In this document: positions 25,779 to 34,227 of the stretch, piece after piece
Layout: each line of letters opens with the position of its first letter
Position numbering within the stretch: position 1 is the first letter of the stretch
Source: an uncultured Flavobacteriales bacterium
GTDB taxonomy: Bacteria > Bacteroidota > Bacteroidia > Flavobacteriales_D > Crocinitomicaceae
Assembly: GCA_913051935.1 (NCBI GenBank)
Contig: CAJXCU010000005.1
Coordinates: forward strand, 1-64,000
DNA length: 64,000 nucleotides
Reading direction: 5' to 3'
Notes under the pieces: model-generated
Told to the model about the DNA's origin: nothing
Databases searched by the model: none
What the model saw: only the letters and a program-made list of their open reading frames with translations
Translations under genes and position numbers: made by a program

Positions 25779-26723
25779 ATGCGGAAGGTTGTATTTATTG
25801 ATGTTGTTCACGATGTGCTTAGAGAAAAATTAGAAGAGCATCAATATACTTGTGTAGATGCAACAGGGTTTAATGCCGATTTTATTAGACAAGAGATAAA
25901 AAATGCGTTTGGGATAGTCATTCGCTCCAGATTTACCTTAGATGAATCCTTTTTAAAGCATGCTGAAGACTTAAAGTTTATTGCACGGTCCGGATCGGGG
26001 ACAGAAAATGTTGACCTTATTTATTGTAAGCATAAGGGAATTCATGTTTTTTCTTCACCTGAGGGAAATAGAAATGCGGTTGCGGAGCACGCCCTAGGCT
26101 TTGTGTTGTCTCTATTAAATAATATCCAACGATCACATGAAGAAATCAAACGAGGATTTTGGAACAGAAAAACCAATACAGGAAAGGAGCTTTATGCCTG
26201 TACCGTGGGTATTATCGGTTGCGGAAATAATGGTATGGCTTTCGCTCAAAAGATGAGGGACCTAGGGGCGTCTGTCTTGGTGTATGATAAGTACAAAACA
26301 ATAGAAGAGCCCGGCATAATACAGGTTTCTTTGGACGGTATGTATGGTGAGGTGGACATTCTTAGCTTTCACGTCCCGCAAAATGAAGAAACCATTGGCA
26401 TGGGAGACTATATGTTTTTTTCAAGATTTAATAAACCGCTAATAGTTTTAAATATTTGCCGAGGAAAAGTAATTGAGACAAGAGGTCTTGTCCAGGCGAT
26501 GAAGGAAAAAAAAGTTTTGAAAGCGGCTTTGGACGTTATAGAGTACGAAACAAAATCATTTGAGCGCTTTTTTGAAAACGCTCTCCCGGAGGACTTTGTT
26601 TTTTTAAAGTCAAACCCAAATGTTATTTTGACTCCTCACATAGCGGGCTGGACAACTCAAAGCTATTATGAATTAAGTAATGTTTTAGCCCAAAAAATAA
26701 TTAAAGTATTTAATCGGTCATAG
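25779..26723 (+). CDS. D-isomer-specific 2-hydroxyacid dehydrogenase (phosphoglycerate dehydrogenase-like)
   Basis: A 314-residue NAD-dependent oxidoreductase. The nucleotide-binding motif is VGIIGCGNNGMAFAQ (about 143-157), preceded by GNRNAVAEHALGF. The catalytic Arg lies in NICRGKVIETRGLV, and the catalytic His in ILTPHIAGWT near residue 290. It lacks the C-terminal ACT domain of long SerA enzymes, so it could be a short phosphoglycerate dehydrogenase or another 2-hydroxyacid dehydrogenase. serC is not adjacent, which leaves the pathway open. Confidence 0.82.
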   Translation: MRKVVFIDVVHDVLREKLEEHQYTCVDATGFNADFIRQEIKNAFGIVIRSRFTLDESFLKHAEDLKFIARSGSGTENVDLIYCKHKGIHVFSSPEGNRNAVAEHALGFVLSLLNNIQRSHEEIKRGFWNRKTNTGKELYACTVGIIGCGNNGMAFAQKMRDLGASVLVYDKYKTIEEPGIIQVSLDGMYGEVDILSFHVPQNEETIGMGDYMFFSRFNKPLIVLNICRGKVIETRGLVQAMKEKKVLKAALDVIEYETKSFERFFENALPEDFVFLKSNPNVILTPHIAGWTTQSYYELSNVLAQKIIKVFNRS

Positions 26724-26750
26724 AATAAATGCTGCTTCTTTTAAATCAAG

Positions 26751-27269
26751 CTAATCAGTGCTATTATTAATTTCTTTGTAACCCAAAAGGAGTGTTTTTT
26801 TTATTCCAGGTACAATGGTCGTTGTGTATTCTTTAACAATCGGATATAGGACGGATCTCTGTTTTGTTGTAATAGGGACTACCTCATTATTTGGGTCCAA
26901 GGAATTTAAAACAAGAAGCGTGCAGCCAGCGAAAAGACCCCATTTTAGAACACCTATGACCGCTCCAAAAATTTTGTTGAATACAGAAAGCCAAACAAAA
27001 GCGATAAATTTTTCAAACAGCTTTCCAAGGAAGCGAACTACAAGAACTACAAGAACGAAAACAATTAGAAAAGATAAAAAAGGAACAAGCATCCCATCAT
27101 TTTCATCTCCTGTGAAGTAAAGGCTGATTGTGTTTGAAAAATGAAAGGCAAAGTAGACCCCGGCTAATAAGGACCCAAAAGTGAAAAGCTCCATTATCAG
27201 CCCTTTTCTCCAGCCAAGAAACACACCAATGCATAAAAACGCAAGAATACAAAGGTCCAAGTTGTTCAT
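26751..27269 (-). CDS. CvpA family inner membrane protein
   Basis: A 172-residue protein with four hydrophobic helices (about 5-22, 28-48, 62-84 and 98-122), the typical CvpA layout with GWRKGLIMELFTFGSLLAG at the front and FNKIFGAVIGVLKWGLFAG further on. In E. coli CvpA is needed for colicin V production and bile resistance; its molecular role is unclear. It is single, divergent from tadA. Confidence 0.85.
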   Translation of the reverse strand: MNNLDLCILAFLCIGVFLGWRKGLIMELFTFGSLLAGVYFAFHFSNTISLYFTGDENDGMLVPFLSFLIVFVLVVLVVRFLGKLFEKFIAFVWLSVFNKIFGAVIGVLKWGLFAGCTLLVLNSLDPNNEVVPITTKQRSVLYPIVKEYTTTIVPGIKKTLLLGYKEINNSTD

Positions 27270-27355
27270 AAGGGTGAAAATAGAAAGATAAGAGATATGC
27301 GAGTGAATTATATATCATAAATTTACGAAGTAAAGAACGTTAATAACCCAGGGTA

Positions 27356-27811
27356 ATGATAGAAGTATATAATGATGAGTTCTTTATGAGGCAGGCGCTT
27401 ATCGAAGCAAAAAAGGCATTTGATAAGAACGAGGTACCTGTCGGAGCAGTTGTTGTTTTACAAAATAGAGTTATCGCTCGAGGCCATAATTTAACCGAAC
27501 AACTCTCAGACGTCACCGCACATGCCGAAATACAAGCCATTACATCAGCGGCACAGTTTATAGGGGCTAAATATTTAAAAGGCTGCACAATGTATGTTAC
27601 TCTTGAGCCTTGTGCAATGTGCGCAGGGGCTTTATTTTGGTCTAAGATAGATAAGGTTGTATATGCTACAAGAGATAAGAAAATGGGCGCTGGCCAGCAT
27701 GAAACACCAATATATCACCCATCATCATTGGTGGTAAAAGGTCCGCTTCAAGAGGAAAGTCAACAGCTTTTGAAAGCGTTTTTTTCAAACAAAAGAAAAT
27801 CAACTATATAA
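27356..27811 (+). CDS. tadA: tRNA-specific adenosine deaminase
   Basis: Deaminates adenosine-34 to inosine in tRNA-Arg. The zinc site of the cytidine deaminase fold is present: HAE at residues 56-58 with Glu58 as proton shuttle, and PCAMC at 85-89 with both ligand cysteines. Length 151 is normal. Its last 12 bases overlap the end of recO on the other strand. Confidence 0.93.
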   Translation: MIEVYNDEFFMRQALIEAKKAFDKNEVPVGAVVVLQNRVIARGHNLTEQLSDVTAHAEIQAITSAAQFIGAKYLKGCTMYVTLEPCAMCAGALFWSKIDKVVYATRDKKMGAGQHETPIYHPSSLVVKGPLQEESQQLLKAFFSNKRKSTI

Positions 27812-28492
27812 GGTTTCCCTAATAATATTTACGGATTTTTTAGAATCGTAACCGGGCAAGTGGTAGTTGCAGTAATCCAAAAGTAAATCAAAAACAAGGT
27901 GTTCTATTCCATTTTTTAGTATGCTTGGTCCGTAGAAAACAGAATAAAAACAGCGAACCACTTCTTGATTATTAACAGTTTTTGAGGATGCATATTTGGG
28001 GTTAAAAACACCCGTAGTAATATCGAAAGAACTAGGTTTTTTTTCATTACCCCTTAGTGGTTTATGTCCCGAGTAAGAAATTAGCTCTGATAGGAAATGA
28101 ATCGGAAATTCTTTTATACGGTTTTCATTGTTGAGCAGTAAAATTTTTTCTTTGATAAAAAAGAAAAATGAAGGGTCTTCAACACCGCTGTTAAGGAAGG
28201 ACTTAATGCTTTCTGCAACAAAAAATGCGACAAGAATTTTTACAGGTGAGTTATAGGTGTCTTCAAGAGCCACGGACCTTTCAACCCCGTTTATGTTCTG
28301 TAATCCAGAGTTTGACCAGCGGAAAAACGAGGCTTCATATAATCCGAGCACCAAAGGCTTTACTTTTTTCTTTTTTCCCCCTTTAATGATTCCGTTTTGA
28401 AGCCCGTATTTTTCAGAAAAAAAACAGACCCACAAACTGCTCTCGGAGTAGGGTTTAATGTCAAGAACTACTATTTCTGCAACCTCTTTCAC
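27800..28492 (-). CDS. recO: DNA repair protein RecO
   Basis: Loads RecA with RecR at single-stranded gaps. The N-terminal OB-fold pattern is recognisable (IVVLDIKPYSESSLWVCFFS, then IIKGGKKKK), followed by the helical domain. The zinc-finger cysteines of many RecO proteins are not visible, which is common in this phylum. It starts five bases after the stop of the TonB-dependent receptor gene and is probably cotranscribed with it. Confidence 0.85.
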   Translation of the reverse strand: MKEVAEIVVLDIKPYSESSLWVCFFSEKYGLQNGIIKGGKKKKVKPLVLGLYEASFFRWSNSGLQNINGVERSVALEDTYNSPVKILVAFFVAESIKSFLNSGVEDPSFFFFIKEKILLLNNENRIKEFPIHFLSELISYSGHKPLRGNEKKPSSFDITTGVFNPKYASSKTVNNQEVVRCFYSVFYGPSILKNGIEHLVFDLLLDYCNYHLPGYDSKKSVNIIRETLYS

Positions 28493-28497
28493 GGGCC

Positions 28498-30954
28498 TTA
28501 TTTACTTGGTTTTTTTGGTCTGAAATCAATTTTATAATAAAATATGGGCAAAAATCCAAGCTGCTTTTTCTGTGCTGTTGGTTCATAACCAGGGCTTGAA
28601 ACAACGCTTGGGTCAAGTGAAGGCGCATATGCCAGGCCTAATAGATTGCTTGTGTTTAAAATATTAACTAAATCTAACCCAATCTCATGTGCAGTTTTTT
28701 TGGCGTTAAGCCTCCAGCTCACCTTGAGGTCTATTCTAAAGTAATCAGCAAACTGACGCTCGTTAAACAAAGAGTCTTGAAAAACAATCTCTTTTAAATC
28801 TTCTGTAGCATCAATATCAACATAGCCATATCTTTTCCCACCTGCACGTGTGATTTTTACCCCAACACCAACGGTGTTGTTGTTGCCAATATTAAACTCT
28901 TTACCCGCAAGAAAATTCACAACATATGAGCCGTTATAAGAGGTGTTTCTTTGGACCCCATCGCTGCCCGTATATTTTGAGTCATATAGCGTTCCGGAAA
29001 AAAGAAAAAAGAAGCTTTTGTTGAAATACTTTTGAACCGTCAATTCTAGTCCATAATTTAGCCCCGTTCCAGTGTTTTCTAATGAGTCTGGGAAAAGCCT
29101 TGCGAACCCGCTGCCCATATTAATCATTGAGAATGCCGAAGGGGAAACTGTTACAGGTACCTGATATAAATATTGATAATAAGCTTCTGTTTTAATACTA
29201 AACCCCTTGTCAAATGTTTTTTCATATCCAAGACCACTATGAATACTTTTCATAAGGCCCATATCTCGGTTTTGATATATTTTGTTTCCGTTTATATCTA
29301 ATTGATGATATGAGTACGTGTATAGTGGTTGCATTTGGCTGTGCAAACCTGCACCCGCAAAAATAGACTGGTTATTTTTAAAACGATATTTAATCGCCGT
29401 TCTTGGCTCTACAGGGCTTAGGCTATTCGCATTTGAATAATATTGGCTATGCAGCCCAAGGGTGAAATCTAGGTTGTCACTTGCTCTATATTTCCACTGT
29501 ACAAAGGGCTGAGCTAAAAGCTGTGTCCCCGAATAATCCCAGCGGTTTTTAAAATTGTCCGGAGTGTCGAGGTCATACAAAACAGAGTCGGATTGAAATA
29601 AACTGAAAACATCTAGATTGACACCTGTTTTGATGAGGTTCTTTTTATTTATTTTATGATTTAAGCTGAAGTGCCCAGATGTTTTTATGGTATTGAAATT
29701 GTAGCCCATCATCAAATACGATGTGTCAACAGAGATAGAGGTATCCGCACCTACAACAGAAAGAGATCGCTGTAAATAATCATGTCGGCTATGTTGTTCC
29801 TCAAATGAAGTGGCAATGGTTGCAGAAACAAATGTTTTTGCATTTAATGGTTTTTTATAGTTTAAACCAGATACATACATTGAGGTACCAAATTTTTGAT
29901 CACGGTCTCCCTCACCGTAAAACTCCGTCGAATACTCTGTCTGCTCCGAAATAAGGATGTTAATATTGCTTTTTCCACCAATACCAAACCAAGATAATTG
30001 CCCACCTTTTTTAAGGGGGAAGTTAAACTTAAATGAAGCATCCCCATATTGAGGAACAGCGTCAGTTCCAATTTGTATGCCAACCTGCTGAAAAATAGAA
30101 AGTGTCGAATATCTACCCATAACCAAATAGCTTGATTTGTTTTTCTTAGAAAGCGGACCCTCTGCAAGAAATTCTGTCCCTAAAAAACCGAACTGCCCCG
30201 TAAACTCATGTCTATTGTTATTTCCGTTTCTAAGTTTTAGATCAAAAACACCTGAAGTACTATTACCATATTCTGCAGGAAATGCACTCATAAAAAAATC
30301 AGAGTTTGCTAAGATTTTGTTATTAATAATAGATACGGGGCCACCGGTGCTTCCGGCTATAGCGAAATGAGAGGGGTTGGGAATGTCGATTCCCTCGACA
30401 CGCCACACAACACCTAGAGGGCTATTTCCCCGAATAATAATATCGTTTCTTGAGTCATCAGCACCTTGAACACCGGCAAAGTTAGACGCCATTCTTGCGG
30501 GGTCCATTCTTGAACCCGGATACCGGTTGGTTTCTTCAACGCTAAACTGTTGTGCTGAAATTAAAGCCAACTCGTTCAATACCTCTCCTCTTTTTCGGCC
30601 ATGCACAACCACCTCCTCCTGCTCAGAAACAAACTCTACTAGGGGTATATTGACAACAACTTCTTTTGCAGAAGTCACCTCAACCGTAATTGTGTTTGTT
30701 GAATACAGTGAATAGCTCACTTGCAACTCATGCTTCCCGACGGGGACGTCATTTAGTATGAAATCGCCATCAAAATCTGAAAGTGCACGATATTTTTTTT
30801 CGGTTTGCACTCCCGGAATTAAAATAGCCTTTGCTCCTATCAACGGAAATTTTGTTTCATTGTCAAAAACTTTTCCACGTATGGTTTGCGTGGGCTGTTG
30901 AGCAAGACTTAAAAGGGATAAAAAAAGAAACGCAAAAAGCGGTATTCGGAACAT
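28498..30954 (-). CDS. TonB-dependent receptor with carboxypeptidase-like N-terminal domain
   Basis: Outer membrane transporter of about 818 residues, not of the SusC class: it lacks the SusC signature and no SusD follows. The signal peptide ends SLAQQ (about 1-18); a carboxypeptidase D regulatory-like domain covers about 20-105 (GKVFDNETKFPLIGAKAIL), then a plug domain with GVQGADDSRNDIIIRGNSPLG, then the barrel. The substrate could be siderophore, metal or a small organic compound. I chose the ATG at 30954; a TTG nine codons upstream would spoil the signal peptide. Confidence 0.88.
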   Translation of the reverse strand: MFRIPLFAFLFLSLLSLAQQPTQTIRGKVFDNETKFPLIGAKAILIPGVQTEKKYRALSDFDGDFILNDVPVGKHELQVSYSLYSTNTITVEVTSAKEVVVNIPLVEFVSEQEEVVVHGRKRGEVLNELALISAQQFSVEETNRYPGSRMDPARMASNFAGVQGADDSRNDIIIRGNSPLGVVWRVEGIDIPNPSHFAIAGSTGGPVSIINNKILANSDFFMSAFPAEYGNSTSGVFDLKLRNGNNNRHEFTGQFGFLGTEFLAEGPLSKKNKSSYLVMGRYSTLSIFQQVGIQIGTDAVPQYGDASFKFNFPLKKGGQLSWFGIGGKSNINILISEQTEYSTEFYGEGDRDQKFGTSMYVSGLNYKKPLNAKTFVSATIATSFEEQHSRHDYLQRSLSVVGADTSISVDTSYLMMGYNFNTIKTSGHFSLNHKINKKNLIKTGVNLDVFSLFQSDSVLYDLDTPDNFKNRWDYSGTQLLAQPFVQWKYRASDNLDFTLGLHSQYYSNANSLSPVEPRTAIKYRFKNNQSIFAGAGLHSQMQPLYTYSYHQLDINGNKIYQNRDMGLMKSIHSGLGYEKTFDKGFSIKTEAYYQYLYQVPVTVSPSAFSMINMGSGFARLFPDSLENTGTGLNYGLELTVQKYFNKSFFFLFSGTLYDSKYTGSDGVQRNTSYNGSYVVNFLAGKEFNIGNNNTVGVGVKITRAGGKRYGYVDIDATEDLKEIVFQDSLFNERQFADYFRIDLKVSWRLNAKKTAHEIGLDLVNILNTSNLLGLAYAPSLDPSVVSSPGYEPTAQKKQLGFLPIFYYKIDFRPKKPSK

Positions 30955-31044
30955 AACAATCGGTTTTAAGCGAATGTACAAGTATTATTCAATTCTTGTC
31001 AAGGTCAAATTTATTCAAAAAGGATATTTTTTTGTGGAATAATA

Positions 31045-31067
31045 GTTTAGCACGGTCTTTGCTAAAC
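31045..31067. repeat. Perfect inverted repeat upstream of the exported thioredoxin-like gene
   Basis: GTTTAGCA and TGCTAAAC form eight-base arms with a seven-base loop (CGGTCTT). It lies 37-59 bases before the ATG at 31104, where it could be an operator or a hairpin in the leader. No T tract follows, so it is not a terminator. Confidence 0.5.
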
Positions 31068-31103
31068 AACAATGAAAACATTAATTTTAACAAAAACAAA
31101 ATC

Positions 31104-31568
31104 ATGAAGACCACTCTTACCTTATTTTTCATACTCTTTTTAACGCTGAGCTTTGGACAAAGCAAAATCGTTTGGCACAACAACCTGGAAAAAGCGCTTG
31201 TTGTTTCGAAAAAAGAAAAAAAACCGATAATGATGTTTTTTACGGGAAGCGACTGGTGTGGTTGGTGTATTCGCCTACAGAAAGAGGTTTTTTTTAAAGA
31301 AGAATTTAAAAAATGGGCTAAAGAAAACGTTGTGCTTCTTGAGCTTGACTTCCCTAGAAGAAAAGCATTGGCTCATGAGATTAAGGAACAAAACATGAAG
31401 CTTCAAAGTCAATTTGGTATTCGGGGCTACCCCACGGTATGGTTTGTTTCCCCAGACGAGGACGCTCAGGGAAATCTTCAGTGGGTAAAGCGGGGCAGAA
31501 CAGGCTACGTAGCTGGGGGACCAGGCGCCTGGATTTCAAATGCAAATACGTTGTTGGCCACAAAATAA
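31104..31568 (+). CDS. Exported thioredoxin-like protein with CGWC active site
   Basis: A 154-residue protein with a signal peptide (1-19, ending SFGQ) and a single thioredoxin fold. The redox pair is Cys52-Gly-Trp-Cys55 in GSDWCGWCIRLQ, and GIRGYPTVWF carries the cis-proline. It resembles the thioredoxin_7 group of periplasmic thiol-disulfide proteins. The frame is open 36 codons further upstream, but that stretch covers the inverted repeat and has no export signal, so the ATG at 31104 is preferred. Confidence 0.83.
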   Translation: MKTTLTLFFILFLTLSFGQSKIVWHNNLEKALVVSKKEKKPIMMFFTGSDWCGWCIRLQKEVFFKEEFKKWAKENVVLLELDFPRRKALAHEIKEQNMKLQSQFGIRGYPTVWFVSPDEDAQGNLQWVKRGRTGYVAGGPGAWISNANTLLATK

Positions 31569-31572
31569 ACAT

Positions 31573-32028
31573 TTAAAAGCACCCTTTTATTTCCTCAGCG
31601 GTATATCCTTTTGTTGCTAGAAATCGCATGACTTTTGATTTTATCCTATAATCGGAATCAAACCTAGGAAGCGCTCTGGTTTTTTTGTCAAATAAATAAT
31701 TTAGGTTGCTATAATAAAGCGTTTTGTCAATTTTTTTGATGCCATTATCAATCATTTGTTGTTGGATTCTTTTTTCAAAAAGCCCGGCTCTGATCTTATT
31801 TGTGCCCCACTTTTTAATAGAAACCTTTCCTGTTATGTAACTCTCAACGAAACGCTCTTCATTCAGGAAGCCTGAGGATATTAAGTGCTGAAGTATCTTT
31901 TGAGTTTTACTTTGCTCTTCTATACCGATGGTCTTAATTTTTTTTAGCACCTCGTATTTACATCGGTCTTGATAAGCGCAATATCGCTCTAATCTAACCA
32001 GTATTTCATTGAACCCTAAAGAGCTCAT
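31573..32028 (-). CDS. recX: RecX family regulatory protein
   Basis: Modulator of RecA filaments. The 151 residues show the three-helix repeat pattern of RecX: LVRLERYCAYQDRCKYEV near the start, GFLNEERFVESYITGKVSIKKWGTNKI in the middle and KVMRFLATKGYTAEEI at the end. Sequence similarity within RecX is always low, but this order is characteristic. It begins two bases after the RNase G stop codon. Confidence 0.82.
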   Translation of the reverse strand: MSSLGFNEILVRLERYCAYQDRCKYEVLKKIKTIGIEEQSKTQKILQHLISSGFLNEERFVESYITGKVSIKKWGTNKIRAGLFEKRIQQQMIDNGIKKIDKTLYYSNLNYLFDKKTRALPRFDSDYRIKSKVMRFLATKGYTAEEIKGCF

Positions 32029-32030
32029 TA

Positions 32031-33578
32031 TTAATAGGAAATTTTCTTTTTGTTTTTGTCAGTAATCTTATACTCTAAGAGACGATATGAAGATAAGCCA
32101 TTTATGGAAACCCACTTTTTATGTTTAAGAAACCATCTCATTTGTTTGCTAAGTAAGCCCTTCGTAAAAAACGCTTCTAAGTAAGGATGAACATTTAATT
32201 CTAGCCCGTTCTTGAGCTCTTTCTGCATAACATATTCGATGTTTGATTCGATTTCTTCAGCAAAAAGAATACTGGCCTGGATCTCTCCTGACCCCTTACA
32301 AGCAGGGCAGGTTTCACCCGTTTTAATTTCCGTTTCAGGCCGAACGCGCTGTCTTGTGATTTCCACGACCCCAAACCTTGACGGAGGAACAATATTGTGT
32401 TTGGCACGATCAGGCTTCATAAACGCCTTCATTTTGTCAAATAAAGCTCGATTGTTCGCTTTTTCGTGCATGTCAATAAAATCGACACATATTATACCGC
32501 CCATGTCTCGGAGCTGCAGCACCCTCGCTATTTCTTCTGCAGCTTCAATATTTGTTGCCAATGCATTTGATTCCTGCCCGTCAGCCCCTTTTCGGTTTCC
32601 GCTATTTACATCAATGACATGCATTGCTTCAGTGTGCTCAATGATGAGGTATCCACCACTGGGTAGCGGCACTTTTTTACCAAACAAGGTTTTTATTTGC
32701 TTGCTTATTCCAAATCGCTCAAAAACATCTAGCTTTCCACTATAATGTTTTACAATCCTCTCTTTTCCTGGTGCAATTGATGAGACATACTCTCTAATTT
32801 CATCATAAAGAATATCGTTATTGACATGAATGTTTGAAAAGTCTTTATTCAGAAGGTCTCTTAGCATCGAAGAGGTTCTGTTTAGCTCGCCTAGGAGTTT
32901 TTTTGGCCCCCTAGTCCCCTTGATACTAGAGAACATTTCATTCCATTTTTCTAGAAGTTGTTTGAGGTCTTGTTCGAGCTCTTCCGTAGACTTTTTTTCC
33001 GCAACCGTACGGATAATCACACCGAAATTCTTGGGTTTTATTCGGGTCATCACCTCCTTTAATCTCTTCTTTTCTTGGTTTTCTTTGATTTTTTGTGAAA
33101 CTGAAACTTTATCCGAAAAGGGAACTAGAACTAAATATCTTCCTGCAATAGTCACCTCAGAACAAAGTCGTGGACCCTTTGTAGATATCGGCTCTTTGGC
33201 AACCTGAACAAGAATCGACTGAGAAGAGCTTAATACTTCGGATATTTTGCCGTGTTTTTCAATATCATTTTCTAGCTTGAAATACCGAAGCTCAGAAACG
33301 TTTTGCTTTCCGCGAAGGGTGTTTTTACAAAAACGAGCGAAGGACCGGTACTGTGGCCCAAGGTCGAGATAATGAAGAAAGGCATCTTTTTCGTAGCCCA
33401 CGTCAACAAAGGCAGCATTCAGACTGGGAACAACCCTTCTGACCTTTCCAAGATATATATCACCAACAGCAAAGTCAGCACCACCACGATCCTCATGTAA
33501 CTCTATGAGTTTTCCGTCTTTTAATAGTGCTATCCAGATGTCGTTGGCTCGAGAATCAACAACAATTTCTAATTTCAC
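32031..33578 (-). CDS. rng: Rne/Rng family ribonuclease (RNase G-like)
   Basis: Endoribonuclease for rRNA maturation and mRNA decay. The S1 domain is at the N-terminus (GDIYLGKVRRVVPSLNAAFVDVG, about 37-60). The catalytic centre has the metal-binding Asp in HVIDVNSGNR and the second Asp in GGIICVDFIDM. The zinc-link cysteines are in TCPACKGSG near residue 425. With 515 residues it lacks the long degradosome scaffold of RNase E, hence RNase G-like. The small ribosomal protein and HU-type genes lie upstream on the same strand. Confidence 0.92.
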   Translation of the reverse strand: MKLEIVVDSRANDIWIALLKDGKLIELHEDRGGADFAVGDIYLGKVRRVVPSLNAAFVDVGYEKDAFLHYLDLGPQYRSFARFCKNTLRGKQNVSELRYFKLENDIEKHGKISEVLSSSQSILVQVAKEPISTKGPRLCSEVTIAGRYLVLVPFSDKVSVSQKIKENQEKKRLKEVMTRIKPKNFGVIIRTVAEKKSTEELEQDLKQLLEKWNEMFSSIKGTRGPKKLLGELNRTSSMLRDLLNKDFSNIHVNNDILYDEIREYVSSIAPGKERIVKHYSGKLDVFERFGISKQIKTLFGKKVPLPSGGYLIIEHTEAMHVIDVNSGNRKGADGQESNALATNIEAAEEIARVLQLRDMGGIICVDFIDMHEKANNRALFDKMKAFMKPDRAKHNIVPPSRFGVVEITRQRVRPETEIKTGETCPACKGSGEIQASILFAEEIESNIEYVMQKELKNGLELNVHPYLEAFFTKGLLSKQMRWFLKHKKWVSINGLSSYRLLEYKITDKNKKKISY

Positions 33579-33648
33579 AAAAGTAGATTAAGTTAAACGA
33601 ACAATATCTGAACAGAATGCACAGATATAAAAAAGCTAAAAAAAGAGA

Positions 33649-33741
33649 TTATTTCTTCTTTTTATGGCGGTTTTTTCTAAGTCGTTTTTTTCTTTTGTGT
33701 GTAGACATTTTGTGTCTTTTTCTTTTTTTACCGCTTGGCAT
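33649..33741 (-). CDS. 30-residue very basic protein of the bS22/mS38 (AURKAIP1/COX24 C-terminal) type
   Basis: A complete reading frame of 30 codons plus stop: ATG at 33741, TAA at 33649. The protein begins MPSGKKRKRHKMSTHKRKKR and consists of Lys, Arg and His for about three quarters of its length. The core pattern KRKRHKM-x-x-HKRKKRLRKNRHK fits the COX24_C/AURKAIP1 motif of mitochondrial mS38 and the small mycobacterial bS22, which bind the small ribosomal subunit near the decoding helix. A consensus promoter element lies 65 bases upstream. I recall near-identical short proteins in many Flavobacteria; the ribosomal role is inference by family. Confidence 0.78.
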   Translation of the reverse strand: MPSGKKRKRHKMSTHKRKKRLRKNRHKKKK

Positions 33742-33805
33742 AACTATATATTTTAATGTGTATAAAAATTTCGTCTAAATAAATGCTTCTTTAAAGAGAG
33801 GGATG

Positions 33806-33813
33806 CAAAGGTA
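33806..33813 (-). promoter_or_regulatory. -7 promoter element for the small basic protein gene
   Basis: On the minus strand TACCTTTG is an exact TAnnTTTG match and is followed by CATCCC. Transcription would start near 33801, giving a leader of about 60 bases. The element lies just after the end of the HU-type gene. Confidence 0.5.
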
Positions 33814-33837
33814 TAGATAAAATTTTAAAAAATAATT

Positions 33838-34128
33838 TTATCCGACAGAGACGTTGTTTTTTACCTCGTCAACAAAAACTTTGGCAGGTTTAAAACTTGG
33901 GATATTGTGAGCCGGGATAATGATTGTCGTGTTTTTGGAAATGTTTCTTCCCGTTTTTTGAGCACGTTCTTTAACGACAAAGCTTCCAAATCCCCTTAAG
34001 TATACATTCTGTCCTTCTGATAAAGATTTTTTAATAGAGTGCATAAACGCTTCAACAGCACGCAATGCTTCCGACTTCTCTAATCCTGTTTCCTCTGATA
34101 TACCTGCTACAATCTCTGCTTTTGTCAT
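33838..34128 (-). CDS. HU/IHF family DNA-binding protein
   Basis: A 96-residue histone-like protein that bends or packages DNA. The pattern is clear: MTKAEIVAGISEETGLEKSEA at the front, then GQNVYLRGFGSFVVKERAQKTGRN leading into the DNA-inserting arm with IIIPAHNIPSFKPAK, where the Ile-Pro pair is the usual wedge. Bacteroidota have several paralogues, so HU versus IHF naming is arbitrary. The ATG at 34128 is chosen; an upstream TTG extension would cover the promoter. Confidence 0.92.
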   Translation of the reverse strand: MTKAEIVAGISEETGLEKSEALRAVEAFMHSIKKSLSEGQNVYLRGFGSFVVKERAQKTGRNISKNTTIIIPAHNIPSFKPAKVFVDEVKNNVSVG

Positions 34129-34161
34129 AATTAATCTATTGTTTAAAATCTTGAATTGGTA

Positions 34162-34195
34162 CAAAAATATATTTTACATTTCTTATTTTAGTCAA
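34162..34195 (-). promoter_or_regulatory. Promoter of the HU/IHF-type gene
   Basis: On the minus strand TTG (34195-34193) and TATTTTTG (34169-34162) are separated by 23 bases. Both match the Bacteroidota -33/-7 pattern, with expected transcription start near 34157, about 30 bases before the ATG. Confidence 0.55.
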
Positions 34196-34227
34196 TTGAC
34201 ACAAAAAATTAACATATTAAGGTTTAA

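Noticed and set aside
30996-31103. 36-codon upstream extension of the second thioredoxin-like gene
   Set aside because: It is Asn/Lys/Ser-rich, covers the inverted repeat and probable promoter, and would bury the signal peptide.
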